Assembly: GCA_020796225.1 (NCBI GenBank)
Contig: CM036754.1
Coordinates: 66,270,000-66,333,999, forward strand
DNA length: 64,000 bases
Direction of reading: 5' to 3'
Source: Arion vulgaris
Taxonomy: Eukaryota; Mollusca; Gastropoda; Stylommatophora; Arionidae
Shown here: positions 34,702 to 45,295 of the stretch, one piece after another
Numbering within the stretch: the stretch's first letter is position 1
Layout: each line of letters opens with the position of its first letter
Program-made: the position numbers and the translations under genes
The notes under the pieces: generated by a model
What the model saw: the letters and a program-made list of their open reading frames with translations, nothing else
What the model was told of the DNA's origin: nothing
Database searches by the model: none

Positions 34702-34944
34702 GTGAGCTTGTTAACACCAGCTGCTAGCATATTTCAGTTGAAATACAGTTGTATTTTTTTAACTCAAGTGACTTCATGAGTATGATTCGTAAAATCTAAA
34801 CAGAAATGGTGAGACGAAACTGGGTGGATGTACTGGTACAGACAGTGATCAGAGAAATCACCTTCGGAAATCAGAGCACCTATGGACATGTCCGGAGTGG
34901 TATTATGATAGTCCTCTGATAATAGTTCTACTTTTCATTTGTTT

Positions 34945-35165
34945 CAGCCTGTAATACCACTTTTTAGGGTGGTATAGGACTGGAGGGGACATGAGCCTAT
35001 GGAATTTAATGGCTGCATGACTAGTGCAGTCGCAGCAAAACTGTTACGGTTAGGATCTTTTCTGTATGACTCAAGACAAAAAAACAACTCTAGCCATACC
35101 GGAGATTAAACCAGGGTCTCCCGAATAGGAGCTTGCTCTCTTATCCATTCGACCAGACGCACAGT
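34945..35165 (-). mobile_element. tRNA-derived SINE (12233 family, diverged, reversed)
   Basis: The right end is a reversed tRNA-like head (AGGGTCTCCCGAATAGGAGC, TCGACCAGACGC). The left end has a reversed CCTGTAATACC tail. Confidence 0.6.
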
Positions 35166-35359
35166 TGTACACAAACTGTATATTGTCATTCCTACCATAA
35201 ACCTTTTGTATAGATTCTCACATAAACCAGCTCTGAATGCCTATCCTAGAAACAGTCAGATTTAACAACATGGTACAGTTCAACTCAGAAGGTGTTACTA
35301 TAATGTGCGATTTGTTGTTTGTAAAATCTTTGGAAAGGACAATTATCAATAACTAGAGT

Positions 35360-36345
35360 TGATCCTCTTCTTTTGCTGTCACACTGTTACCAGGTTTGGT
35401 CACCTAATGAGAATGGAACTGGATCTACTATTATATCATCTCGCGTCTATAACGCAGATGCAGAGAAAGATAAAGAGCCTGATGGATAGATCTTCTTCTT
35501 CAGCGATCTCTGGTCATGCGCTTAATTTACTGTGGACCACAAACTGGGCAGACAGCTTCAGGTCTGTCAGGTTTCCCCAAAGCTTAGTTTTCAGGTCGAC
35601 TGGGTGTGGCCACATGTTGCTTCTCAGCTCACACAAAAGAGGACAGTCTTGCAGGATATGCTCTGGTGTCTGTTCTGCCTGCTGACACTGGCAGAGAGCT
35701 GTTTGACTTATTCTTAGTCTGTATAAGTGTTTGTTGAGTCTGCAGTGTCCGGTGCGTAGTCGAAATATAATGACCTGGTCTGTTCTGCTTAGGTCTTTGA
35801 GGAGTCTTTTCCATAATCATATCCAGTGTTTGTCTTCCAGTCTACTGCAGATTTTCTCTGTATGAGGGTTTTGACCTCTTGAAAAGACAAGGGTTGGTAA
35901 ATTTGCTCTTTGGCACTGCCCTCCTTAGCTAAGACATCAGCACTCTCATTGCCTGCAATGCCACAGTGAGATGGAATCCACTGCAAGTGAATTTCTGCCT
36001 TTTCTGAAAGCTGAGCAAGTTCTCTTTGTAGTTTTTGTACTGTGCTATCAGTGGATTTAGCCTCCAGGGCTTGTATAGCTGACAATGAGTCTGTAAGAAA
36101 TACCATCTTGCTTGCAGCTGCTTGCAGCTTATTCATGTGCTGTGCTGCCATCAGAAGGGCTATGAGTTCTGCTTTGTAGTTGGAACATATTCTTCCAGTA
36201 GGAGCCGCTAGAGACACAGTGGTAGCATCTGGGTGCCTAATGTACACTCCTGCTCCACCATTCATGGTTGCCTCCATTGCCGATCCATCTGTGTAAATTC
36301 TTATCAGCTGTCTTCTGGAAACATGTAATGGAGATGTTCCATTGT
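35360..36345 (-). mobile_element. Jockey/I-like LINE fragment with RNase H domain
   Basis: Reverse reading from 36277 is open for 162 codons and encodes an RNase H domain: YKAELIALLMAAQHMN (catalytic Glu), VFLTDSLSAIQALEAKS (Asp), IHLQWIPSHCGIAGNESADV and LAKEGSA. After a shift it continues as a CQCQQ...TPEHILQDCP block toward 35620. A non-LTR relative with an RNase H domain is the best call; the reverse transcriptase itself is missing. Confidence 0.85.
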
Positions 36346-36349
36346 AATT

Positions 36350-36515
36350 GCTTTTGATGGATAGATAATATCACAGATATCCTGCAACATCAAAGACTAA
36401 CAACTATAGATGCAACACACCTGGTACAGGATAGAAAACTGAAACTCCCATGACACTTCACTGCACATGTGGACAATACTGTTACCAGGTTGTTGCCCAA
36501 TGTTGTGATGACTAG
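36350..36515 (+). mobile_element. LINE 3' end remnant
   Basis: Matches, in + orientation, the 3' region found reversed at 6897-7080 and 19500-19640 (GATAATATCACAGATATC, TGACACTTCACTGCACATG). Confidence 0.6.
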
Positions 36516-36650
36516 AGTTCATAATGGAATATTGTGCTAAAATGGTTTCAAACGCTAGGTCAGTATTTCATTGCAGTTTCTGCTCTAACAAAGACATTCA
36601 AACAATATATATGGATTGTTGGTACTAACCCAACCCCCTTGGATCCTACG

Positions 36651-36905
36651 TCGCCTGAGTGGTTACCAGGGCCCAAATTTGGGGTGTAAAGAATAGAACC
36701 ACTGTTATCTGCCATGCATGTCGTAAGAGGCGACAAAGGAGGTTTGGCTGAAATCGGATGCACGTGTCCTAAACATGTACAAGTCTATGTGTTTAGGAGC
36801 CTACCAAACCAATGTGCAACGTATACATGTTCTTGGCAATGATCAAACATATCACAAAGAGTGATTAAAATTGGTCATAAAGAACAAACGCAAAGAAGAA
36901 GAAGA
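36651..36905 (+). mobile_element. 244-bp-class SINE
   Basis: Full-length copy ending AAACGCAAAGAAGAAGAAG, in the MVP intron before exon 10. Confidence 0.8.
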
Positions 36906-37393
36906 AGAGAAAAGAAAGCGAAGAAGAAAGACATAGAAGAACCGAACCATGAGTTATATTTGGGAATATAGTGTTATGTCTGCATGTTTTCTTTGACCAA
37001 TGGCACACATTGGGTGATATGGTTAACATCATGCTGGCCGCCTTTACTTGCTAGCGTTTCTTTAGTATCAAGTTTGTGTCGCAATTTGTAGAGAAGCTGT
37101 CTTCTTCTGTGATAGGCTGTTTTCTCCAGTCACTACCAGCTCGTCTGCTTTCTCATTTCCCTGAAAACATCAGTGCTTCGGGATTCACTGCAGAACTAAT
37201 TCTATTTTTCTAGACAACAATCAGATATTGAGTTTGGCTTCTTGGGCAAGAAGAAGGAGCCTATGAGGTTACGCCATTGCTGTCCATTCCAAAGGGTGTG
37301 AGTTTAAATCTGGACCGTTTACTTCTATTCTTGTTTAACTAGTCACAAATGTAATATTAATTTCTGTGACACATTTTTTCTCTACTATTTCAG

Positions 37394-37591
37394 AGTTATC
37401 TTTGGACCTGAGCTAGTGATGCTTGGCCCTGATGAACAGTTCACACAACTCAGCTTGTCTGGTGGGAAACCCAAGAAACCAAACATGATTAAATCCCTTT
37501 GTTTACTGTTGGGGCCAGATTTCTGCACGGATATCATTGTTGTTGAAACAGCTGATCATGCTCGTTTGTCGCTTCAGCTTTCGTACAATTG
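37394..37591 (+). CDS. MVP: Major vault protein, coding exon 10
   Basis: Residues ~470-536. It starts after ATTTCAG, completes the split Arg, and reads [20 protein letters not shown], then [20 protein letters not shown] and [11 protein letters not shown] with a split Trp. This is the last vault repeat passing into the shoulder domain. The donor GTAAGT follows 37591. The frame is intact. The 2.7-kb intron before it contains an RNase H-bearing LINE fragment in reverse and a 244-bp-class SINE. Confidence 0.98.
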
Positions 37592-37660
37592 GTAAGTGCT
37601 GGTGTCCCATGTTGTTCAGTACAATCATAACAGAAAGGGGGTCTCTATGGCGAAGTGGTT

Positions 37661-37859
37661 TGCCCAGTGTGTTCGTAGCGCGTTAGACTATGGGTGACTA
37701 GTCCTTTGTAAGTACGGGTTCAACTCCGCGGACTGGCAGAAAAGCTACAGGTTCCCCAGATTTACGGTGTTCGTGGCACCGAGCCGAAGGATTACGATGT
37801 CCATGACACCGAGCCGATGAGCTTTCAGCTCAAGTGCTTCTGGATCAGGAAAAAAAAAA
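37661..37859 (+). mobile_element. tRNA-derived SINE inserted in the A box of another tRNA-like element
   Basis: Sister of 15091-15299 with GGGTTCAACTCC B box and poly(A). The 14-bp ATGGCGAAGTGGTT flanks it at 37647-37660 and 37860-37873. The target, once joined, reads GGTCTCTATGGCGAAGTGG then TTAAGACG, an A-box-like tRNA sequence. Confidence 0.85.
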
Positions 37860-38122
37860 ATGGCGAAGTGGTTAAGACGTTTGTCTTTCTGATGGTTGTG
37901 GGTTTGCATCTGGGTCGAGTCACATGTGCAAATTTTCAATTAGATCCCTAAAATTTTTGTTGAAGCTAGAGTTCATGCTTTGTCCAGAAAGCAAGCCTGC
38001 ATTTAAAAATCAATTAGAGGCACCATATTAGGACTGCACCCAAATTCGTAGTGAAAAAAAAAAATGAGATTTGAACTTGTGTTATCATTCTAGGAAGTAA
38101 GCACACTAACAACTGTGCTACT

Positions 38123-38400
38123 GTGAACCTCTTCTTCTTCACCCTTAGGGAGGCATAGGTCTGCAACAAAGGGCTTCCAAGCCTGCCTATCCAAGACCAT
38201 CTTTTCCAGATCTCTCCCCATTTTTTGCATTCCATCTCCCGTCTCCAGGTGTTCTTGGGTCTTCCCTTACCTCTATTACCCTTGAGGGTTCCATCAAAGC
38301 CCTGTCTGGTGATGCTGTCCTGGGGTCTCCTCAGTGTGTGTCCTATCCATCTCTATTTTCTGCCTGTGAATCTCTTATCAGCGGTTTATTCTGGAATTAT
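38123..38400 (-). mobile_element. Reversed LINE-like 3' region
   Basis: Forward text CTTCTTCTTCACCCTTAGGG begins the block, which shares layout with 61255-61520 and 24250-24450 (CTCCAGGT-TTCTTGGGTCTTCC, GTGTGTCCTATCC). Confidence 0.5.
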
Positions 38401-38588
38401 TTATTTATTTTGTAGTTAATTTTCTGTAAAATTGTTCTGTCCTTGATAAAGAAAGCCTTCTTGATATGTCCACTCTCTTCCTGTACTTTGTTGAAACTTG
38501 TTTAAAATCTATGTTTTCTAACACCTAAATGTTGTGATCTATTTTACTGCAGTTTCTCATTCTATTTATATTTGTTTGTTACGACCAG

Positions 38589-38730
38589 GCACTTTGAAAT
38601 TACTGAGAGAACTTCAGCAGAAGCTGCTAAATTGTTCAGCGTGCCTGACTTCACAGGGGATGCATGTAAGGCAATTGCATCTCGTATCAGAGGGGCAGTG
38701 GCTCAAGTCCAGTTTGATGACTTCCATAAA
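38589..38730 (+). CDS. MVP: Major vault protein, coding exon 11 (shoulder domain)
   Basis: Residues ~536-583. After ACCAG it completes the Trp and reads [20 protein letters not shown], then [20 protein letters not shown] and QFDDFHK. This is the shoulder domain, which in solved vault structures resembles the SPFH (stomatin-like) fold. 47 codons, frame intact, donor GTGAGT after 38730. The FSVPDF and [10 protein letters not shown] motifs are near-invariant in the family. Confidence 0.98.
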
Positions 38731-38999
38731 GTGAGTTCATTGAATTATAGCTATGTGTTTCTTTCATATTAATTTTTTGTAAGAACTATTAACTTATAGT
38801 TAACACGCCGAGGAATTCAGAGAAGGCATGCCTGTATGGCAGGGGATTGATAAAAAATGAAAGCATGCCTTCATGCAAAAATCAATCAGAAGTGTCATAC
38901 CAAGCAGCTTGACTATACCTGAATTGATAGTGGGCGGCGCAAGAAGAAGAAGAATTGACAACACTTGACTTTTAAACATCTACAATGTCATGACATTTC

Positions 39000-39215
39000 C
39001 ATTGATTTATCCCCCTGTTTAAGTTTCTGGAAAGACAAATTACCTGCGCCTGCTACCTGCACTAGAACAGCTCTCCCATGGACAGCGGATGGCAAGAGAA
39101 GGCCTGGATGTCCAAGGGAAACATGGAGAAAAACTGTGGAAAGATTCTGGCCTGAAGTGGGAAACAATTGGTGGCAGAGAAGCAGCAGTGAACATCTCTT
39201 GTGAAAACCTAATTT
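39000..39215 (+). mobile_element. Decayed LINE 3' fragment
   Basis: ADGKRRPGCPRETWRKTVER and WQRSSSEHLL resemble the GRP-x-xTWRR tail of LINE ORFs, as in 55780-55900. Confidence 0.55.
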
Positions 39216-39264
39216 GTCATTATCGGTTACAAAGAGAATATAAATAGATACAGAACATCACATT

Positions 39265-39400
39265 GCCCGAGTGGTTACCGGGGCCCAAATTTTGGTGTAA
39301 AGAATAGAACCACTGTTACCTGCCACTCATGCCATAAGAGGTGGCTAAGGAGGTTGTGTGTGGGACTAGCTACCCCCACCTCGTAAAAAAAATTATATAG
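39265..39400 (+). mobile_element. Short SINE copy of the 3467 subfamily
   Basis: Head GCCCGAGTGGTTACCGGGGC and GGACTAGCTACCCCCACC as in 3467-3590. Confidence 0.65.
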
Positions 39401-39429
39401 CTACAGAAACCACAACCAAGAAAATTCAA

Positions 39430-39760
39430 GTTCAAGAATGATCAGGAATAAAACTAAGATAATGACATTTAATTCAAATGTAAAGGCTGTCCTTCTATAT
39501 GGAGCAAAGACATGGAGAACAACTAAGGGAAACACCAAAAGTTGCAGACATTCATCAATAGATGCCTGCGCAGGATACTCCATCTGTGATGGTATGACAG
39601 AACCACAAACAAGGAACTGTGGGATAGAGCGGGACAACAGCATGTGGAAGAAGAGATAAGGAGCAGGTGGCAATGGATAGGACACACTCTGGTGAAAAAG
39701 AAGAACAGTGCTTCTTACAACAAACTTGATGAAGTGACTCTATTCATCCTCAGATGACAA
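39430..39760 (+). mobile_element. Decayed LINE reverse-transcriptase fragment
   Basis: FNSNVKAVLLYGAKTWRTTK is the LLYGxxxW block of LINE reverse transcriptases. Frame lost downstream (GTGGCAATGGATAGGACACAC = W-x-W-I-G-H). Confidence 0.6.
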
Positions 39761-39874
39761 GAAACTTGGTAGAATATAGTTCTTTTTTTCTATTCTAAAC
39801 TCCACCAATAAGAGAACTAGAAACCCACACAAAGAGTTTGAACTAATTATTTCCTTAATATTTCCTGCTTTCAG

Positions 39875-40085
39875 AATTCGCTAAAATTATTCGAGCATCT
39901 GTGTTTGGCTTTGATTCCAACAGCAAGGTGAAGGACACATTCATTTTCCCACAAAACAATTTGGTGATCACCAGCATTGACATCCAGTCCGTGGAACCAG
40001 TCGATCAAAGAACTCGTGATGCCCTGCAGAAGTCTGTCCAATTGGCTATCGAAATCACCACAAACTCCCAGGAAGCCACAGCAAG
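39875..40085 (+). CDS. MVP: Major vault protein, coding exon 12 (shoulder domain, one frameshift)
   Basis: Residues ~584-654. After TTTCAG it begins N-S-A-K-I-I-R; one G appears to be missing near 39880, because 211 bases are present where 212 are needed. From 39886 it is open: [20 protein letters not shown], then [20 protein letters not shown] and [19 protein letters not shown] with a split Arg. The [20 protein letters not shown] block is a hallmark of MVP. The donor GTTAAA after 40085 is weaker than the others. Confidence 0.96.
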
Positions 40086-40089
40086 GTTA

Positions 40090-41040
40090 AAGATAAAGCA
40101 TATTGTGTTATGACTTTTTTCTTCATTCGTATCCTTATTTTACTTTTCTATTTTCATTTTCTTACTTTCTTTCCTTACTCACTTAACTCTTCGTAGACCA
40201 GGACAAAGCGATGTTTTACAAGCCATTTGTTTTAGAATAAAAACATCCTTAAGTGTGGCTCCTGGTAAAAAGGCGTCCAATCTAAAGCCATGTAGTGTGG
40301 CATTTGGTCCACAAGGAGTTAAAAAACTGTGCGACAACTACCAGTAGCATGACTACAGAAGTCATGGCGGTGGCAGAATCTCAGGAGAGGTCAAAGACGC
40401 TATCATGAGAGTGCTGTGTTCTTCTTTTTCTTGCATCCGCCCACTACAAGTCCAGGCGTAGTCAGAGAGCGTTGCATGGCCTCTCTGATTTTTGCATGAA
40501 AGCCTGCTTTCTTTATTATCATTGTCCCCTACAATACAGGCGTATCTTGTCCAACTTCAGAGGTTGTGCTGATATCACGAATGGGCCTTCTATGAACAAA
40601 AGCAGCAGCATCACATCAATGCTCTAAGAGAAAAGATATGTATATTGAAGAGAACTGAAGACTGTAGATTAGAGAGAGAAAATGGAATTATATAGGACAA
40701 ATTCTGGGTAAACAACCAGTAGAACTAGACAGGCCAATGAATGGATCTCACTTTGCAGCAGGAGGATTGAATTTTGAATAAATCTAAAGAAAAATGGCAT
40801 TAGAAAAAAATAAAATGAACTGAAACTTCATTATCATATCTAACGAAGATACAACACTATCACATATAAAAGACAGCAATAGACAACACTATCACATATG
40901 AAAGACAACACTATCACATATAAAAGACAGCACTTACTTCCTTGTAGATTGACATAGTCACACAAACTTGTTATATAATTCATGCAATGTGTATCTGATC
41001 ATCAAAATTTGGGAAGTAAATGTTGATTGTAATAAATAAA
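40090..41040. other. MVP intron 12, LINE scraps
   Basis: Weak LINE-like pieces at 40330-40410 and 40630-40740, a reversed third-family SINE at 40430-40590, and a short ACACTATCACATAT repeat at 40850-40930. Confidence 0.45.
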
Positions 41041-41052
41041 CTTACATTACAG

Positions 41053-41296
41053 ACATGAGGCAGAGCGTCTAGAACAGGAGGCTAAAGGCCGACTGGAGCG
41101 TCAAAAGATTACTGATGAAGCCGCTGCTGAGAAGGCTCGTAAGGAATTGTTAGAGTTGCAGGCCAACAGTGCAGCTGTAGAGAGTACTGGTCAAGCAAAG
41201 GCAGAAGCCCAGAGTAGAGCAGAGGCTGCAAGGATTGAAGGAGAGGCAGCAGTAGAACAGGCCAGACTGAAGGCTCAAGCTACCAAGATTGAGGCT
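41053..41296 (+). CDS. MVP: Major vault protein, coding exon 13 (cap helix)
   Basis: Residues ~654-735. The exon follows TTACAG, completes the Arg and encodes a long charged amphipathic helix: [20 protein letters not shown], then [20 protein letters not shown] and [20 protein letters not shown]. This is the cap-helix domain, whose coiled-coil packing joins subunits in the half vault. 81 codons, frame intact, donor GTAAGT after 41296. Confidence 0.98.
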
Positions 41297-41369
41297 GTAA
41301 GTTTGTGTAGATTACTGGATCATGTTTATAAAAAAAAAGAAAACTACTAGTTAGCATAGAATATATTTA

Positions 41370-41640
41370 GTGTTAGTTTATGATAATATATGAACTTTCG
41401 GAGGGGAAGAGGCACCAAAGCAGACCACTGCTCATATATAAAGATGTCTGCAAGGCCTCAATGAATAACTTTTCTATCGGTCACAGCAAATGGGAAAAAC
41501 TGGCTGATGATCGAGATATATGGAAAACAACATTGCACAAAGGTGCACAATCTTTTGAAGAGAGACTTAGGAATGAGCTGAGAGACAAGCAAAAACTTAG
41601 AAGCTGTCACAGTGAAACACTTGTCAACTGACCATCTGTA
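41370..41640 (+). mobile_element. LINE C-terminal fragment
   Basis: An open frame reads GKRHQSRPLLIYKDVCKASM, WEKLADDRDIWKTTLHKGAQ, SFEERLRNELRDKQKLR. This is the characteristic C-terminal region of invertebrate LINE ORFs. Confidence 0.75.
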
Positions 41641-41672
41641 ATGACGAAAAAGGCCATATATAATGTTATCTT

Positions 41673-41916
41673 CTTCTTTGCATTCGTTCTTTACGACCAA
41701 TTTTAATCACTCTTTGTGACATGTTTGATCTTTGCCAAGACGTGTATACGTTGCACATTGGTTTGGTAGGCCCTAAACGCATAGACTTCTACACGTTTAG
41801 GACATGTGCATCCGATTTCAGCCAATCCTCCTTGGTCGCCTCTTACGACATGCATGGCAGGTAACAGTGGTTCTATTCTTTACATCCCTAAATTTGGGCC
41901 CTGTAACGACTCGGCG
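41673..41916 (-). mobile_element. 244-bp (AAG)n-tailed SINE with 12-bp target duplication
   Basis: Reverse copy of the family starting CGCCCGAGTGGTTACCGGGC and ending GAACGCGAAGAAGAAG. TAATGTTATCTT flanks it at 41661-41672 and 41917-41928. Exactly the same length as the + copy at 42131-42374. Confidence 0.85.
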
Positions 41917-42083
41917 TAATGTTATCTTACAAATATCATTGAATATATTATATATGTATATTTATATGATAAATTTAATGTTAGTAAAACAATGACATTT
42001 GATTATGTCAATAGAATAGGTCTACCTGCAGTGGTGGGCCCATGCTCCGCTGACCATGACTAATGTTATCTCAGTTACTCGCC

Positions 42084-42572
42084 CATGTGCTGTCGGGGCC
42101 TGTAAGGGAAGCAAAGAATAGTCACACTGCCGCCCGAGTGGTTACCGGGCCCAAATTTGGGGTGTAAAGAATAGGACCACTGCTACCTGCCACGCATGTC
42201 GTAAGAGGCGACTAAAGAGGTTTGGCTGAAATCGGATGCATGTGTCCTAAGCGTGTAGAACTCTATGCGTTTAGGGGCCTACCAAACCAATGTGCAACGT
42301 ATACACGTTCTTGGCAAAGATCAAACATCACAAGAGTGATTAAAATTGGTCGTAAAGAACGAACGCGAAGAAGAAGTCACACTGCGACCTACAAGGCATG
42401 CCGTAAAAGGCGAATGAGGTAGGGTCTCTGAAAGCTACTCTAGTAAATAAAAAGCATTGCAGAAATTGTATGTGCTGACCTACCGTTAGGCGCACAACTG
42501 GCACATTATACAATTGCTCCTAGGCGCAGATCAGATAGAGTGGTTTAACAAATGGTCAATAAGGAGCATAAG
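42084..42572 (+). mobile_element. Second (AAG)n SINE family copy, interrupted
   Basis: Reads GCCCATGTGCTGTCGGGGCC to 42130, then 42386-42572 (CTACAAGGCATGCCGTAAAAG to GAGCATAAGAAGAA), split by the 244-bp SINE. Other copies: 100-176 with 394-466 (+, interrupted), 565-795 (-), 2560-2730 (-), 9383-9637 (-), 12718-12985 (+), 13006-13244 (+), 22327-22584 (-), 28495-28555 (- partial) and 60566-60817 (-). Confidence 0.75.
42131..42374 (+). mobile_element. 244-bp (AAG)n-tailed SINE nested in another SINE
   Basis: Starts CGCCCGAGTGGTTACCGGGC, ends in GAAGAAGAA. AGTCACACTGC is duplicated at 42120-42130 and 42375-42385. The target is a copy of the second (AAG)n SINE family, whose two halves are 42084-42130 and 42386-42572. 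Confidence 0.85.
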
Positions 42573-42795
42573 AAGAATCTCATTGACTGCATATTAGGCC
42601 CCTGGTTGTGTCCGACTCATGAAAAACTGACTGGTTATAGACTGTCTTTGAGTGGCTGACTAACAGGAGACTGACTCTTGGGAGATTTGACTCTTGGGAG
42701 ACTGTCTCATGAAAGACTTGAGAAATGTGCAAGTAATACCAAGATAACTAATTTATTAGCTGTGATTGATATTTTTCTATTATAATATCCATTAG

Positions 42796-42984
42796 GAATC
42801 TGAACTGGATCGTCTGACACATGCCAGAGAGGCAGAACTGAAATATGTCTCTGAACAAAACAAAATGGAGCTGGGAAAGTCAACAGAAATTTCCAATATC
42901 GAAGTTAAAAAGTTCAAGGAAATGGTGGAAGCAATTGGAGCTAATACTTTGTTGGCAATGTCTACTGCAGGACCTGATTTGCAG
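42796..42984 (+). CDS. MVP: Major vault protein, coding exon 14 (end of cap helix)
   Basis: Residues ~736-798, exactly 63 codons between ATTAG and GTTTGT. It continues the helix (ESELDRLTHAREAELKYVSE) and ends with ISNIEVKKFKEMVEAIGANT, LLAMSTAGPDLQ. The EVKKFKEM and AIG-T motifs match the helix-to-cap-ring junction of MVP. The frame is intact. The preceding intron contains two 244-bp SINE copies in opposite orientation. Confidence 0.97.
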
Positions 42985-43445
42985 GTTTGTTGTTTGTGTA
43001 TATGCATGTCAGTTTGTAAATGTCTTGTTAGTCTTTATTGTTTAAGAAATCTGGTCAACAGAAAAGTGTCAACTGTGGCACAGATACAAGGAACAATCAG
43101 GACGCACACAGGTATAGTCTTTTGACATTCAAATGGTTAACTTGGCTTCACTACAATCGGGGATGAGTCAGGCACCATCTTTAATGTGTCCATCCAGGCA
43201 ACAAGTACCTCTGCTGCTGAGAGCATTATCCATCTTTACATTTGTCATTGAGAGTTGGAACTGATAGCAACTGCCAGGACAAAATAATGAAAATTCTGCT
43301 GAGTAATTTAATTCATAGACCAAGTTACAAACTGGTTATTGGTTACTGAACTGAGGTCATTGCACTCCGGGCAACCCATAGGTGCTCATTCTCCCCCAAC
43401 AGATGTTGAAGGGTATGCATACTGATGGTTCCTGTGGCTCGTTGG

Positions 43446-44145
43446 TTAACTCATTGCGTCCAGTCGACGCTCCCAGCGTAGAAAACAGTTCTCTCATTGT
43501 GCCAAAACACGCTGCCAACGTCGAATTTGGGTCCATGCACGTTTTGTTTCACTGTTCAGCTACTATACGTCCGACATTGTTTTTGTTTACAGAATTCAAC
43601 GGGCAGATAACTCCCATTTCATTCATATACTATAAGGCATGGCAGAATTTATTTTCGATTATTTAGAAATAGTTTTATTTGCAAATATATTTTTCCTGTT
43701 GTGAATAAAGTGAACTTTCGTGTGAAAAGTTTAGTTACAAGATGTTGTTTCGTCCTCCACTTCGATAAAGTGCCGAACATGCCATGGATTTGTTCCAAAG
43801 TTCAATTAAACACCACACAGTGTTTCATGTTTATGATTTCACCGACAATGATGAAGAATTCAGCAATGGCTAAGCATTGATTCAAGTTTGAAAGTCGTAG
43901 TAGTTACTCTGAACATGAAATACAACAATAATTTACTAAATAAATACTAATTTACATATATAACTATTTATTATCCGATTGTTCAGAATTTAATTCTGCA
44001 TATTTTGATACCAATAGTATAAATCTAGCTTACATAGAACTAAAGTTATAGGCATATTTCCTAGATCACTCCATTTTGAAAAATTTTGCTAGAAATATGT
44101 TCTGGTGATTACCCCCCAAAATTTTCTAGGACACAAAAGAGTTAA
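43446..44145. mobile_element. piggyBac-type non-autonomous element
   Basis: TTAA at 43446-43449 is followed by CTCATTGCGTCC. The right end reads GGACACAAAAGAG then TTAA at 44142-44145. The ends are therefore short inverted repeats with TTAA targets, as in piggyBac elements. The interior has a small acidic reading (TDNDEEFSNG) reminiscent of a piggyBac transposase N-terminus and no longer frame. It is about 700 bp long and lies in MVP intron 14. Confidence 0.6.
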
Positions 44146-44700
44146 ACACGCTCCTCACTTTGCCCATCAGGTATCCAGTTCTACTTGTACAACAGGTAAC
44201 TCTAAACTCCTTAAATCACTGGATCGATTCAACATCTATTTTAGTGTCTTCATCCAACAAGCAGTCGTGAAGAGACCGAAGAACATCCTCCTTTTCCATC
44301 TTCAACTCCCTGACAATCAGTGCTGTTGATGCAAGCGTGTTCGCTCTCTCATTGTCACAAACACCTGAATGCCCAAGACAGTAGATCTACGTAAGCCTCT
44401 GGAGGTTAGAAACTTCAAAAGACGATATCCACTTATACAGCAACCTTCCACCTTGGATTTTCCAATGTATCGACTTAGAGTCAGATACAAGGCCATAGTA
44501 AATGAAGTCGTAGAGAGCCATTGGAGAGCAGCTTGTATGCTCCACTTCGCTCTGCAACAACCATTCAGGTTTGGTAGCCAAGAAACCTCAGCATGACTTC
44601 TCCCAACAATGTCAGGTATCTCTTCATATATCAGGTCTAGGTTAAGTTACCCCTTCATATTTATCTGTCCTGTTAGGTGCCCTTCCTGCAGGACAGCATT
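44146..44700 (-). mobile_element. LINE RNase H fragment (reverse)
   Basis: Reverse reading gives CLGHSGVCDNERANTLASTA, the RNase H terminal block, then IVRELKMEKEDVLRSLHDCL. Degraded on both sides. Confidence 0.6.
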
Positions 44701-45295
44701 TTTAAAATTTCTTAGAGTCTGACCCTAACTACTTCATTAACCACCATGTTATCGCCCATCAGAATCTCATGTTTAGATTGATTGATAGGACCATCATCAT
44801 CATGGCACTTCGGTGAGTAACCATATGTTCCCCGATCTCTTTCTTATACAGAAAGATCTCAGCTGCAGCGCACGAACTCAGTAGCACCGGCGAGGTTCCC
44901 AGATGTAATTTTGAAGATGGTGAAGATATTTTGTAGCAATTTTATTTTTGAAATCTTTCTAATGAATTTTGCCTAGGCAGTGGCTTTCCAGCCTGTTGTT
45001 CTTGATTTTGAACTGCCACTGGTTCTTTTACTGCTCAAATTGAACACAGGATCTACCTTTTATCGTCCATCTCTGATAGGACTAGGAAATTGATCTCACT
45101 TACACCGACATCAGGGATCTCTGAAAAATTATCCTCATGGCTCAACAAGGAGTGAACCGCGGGTAGTTTTGGCACGAGAGGCCCCCCACACACACACACA
45201 CCGCCCACACGTCTTTATTATCATTCACTAAATGTGATATGTTTTGAGTTGTTGATAATATCATTAGACAGTATCAAAACATTTCTCTTCTCCAG

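Noticed and set aside
37214..37310. Possible extra MVP exon before exon 10
   Set aside because: Exon 9 and exon 10 join exactly in phase and homology (KEKKA-R-VIFGPE) with no residues missing between them.
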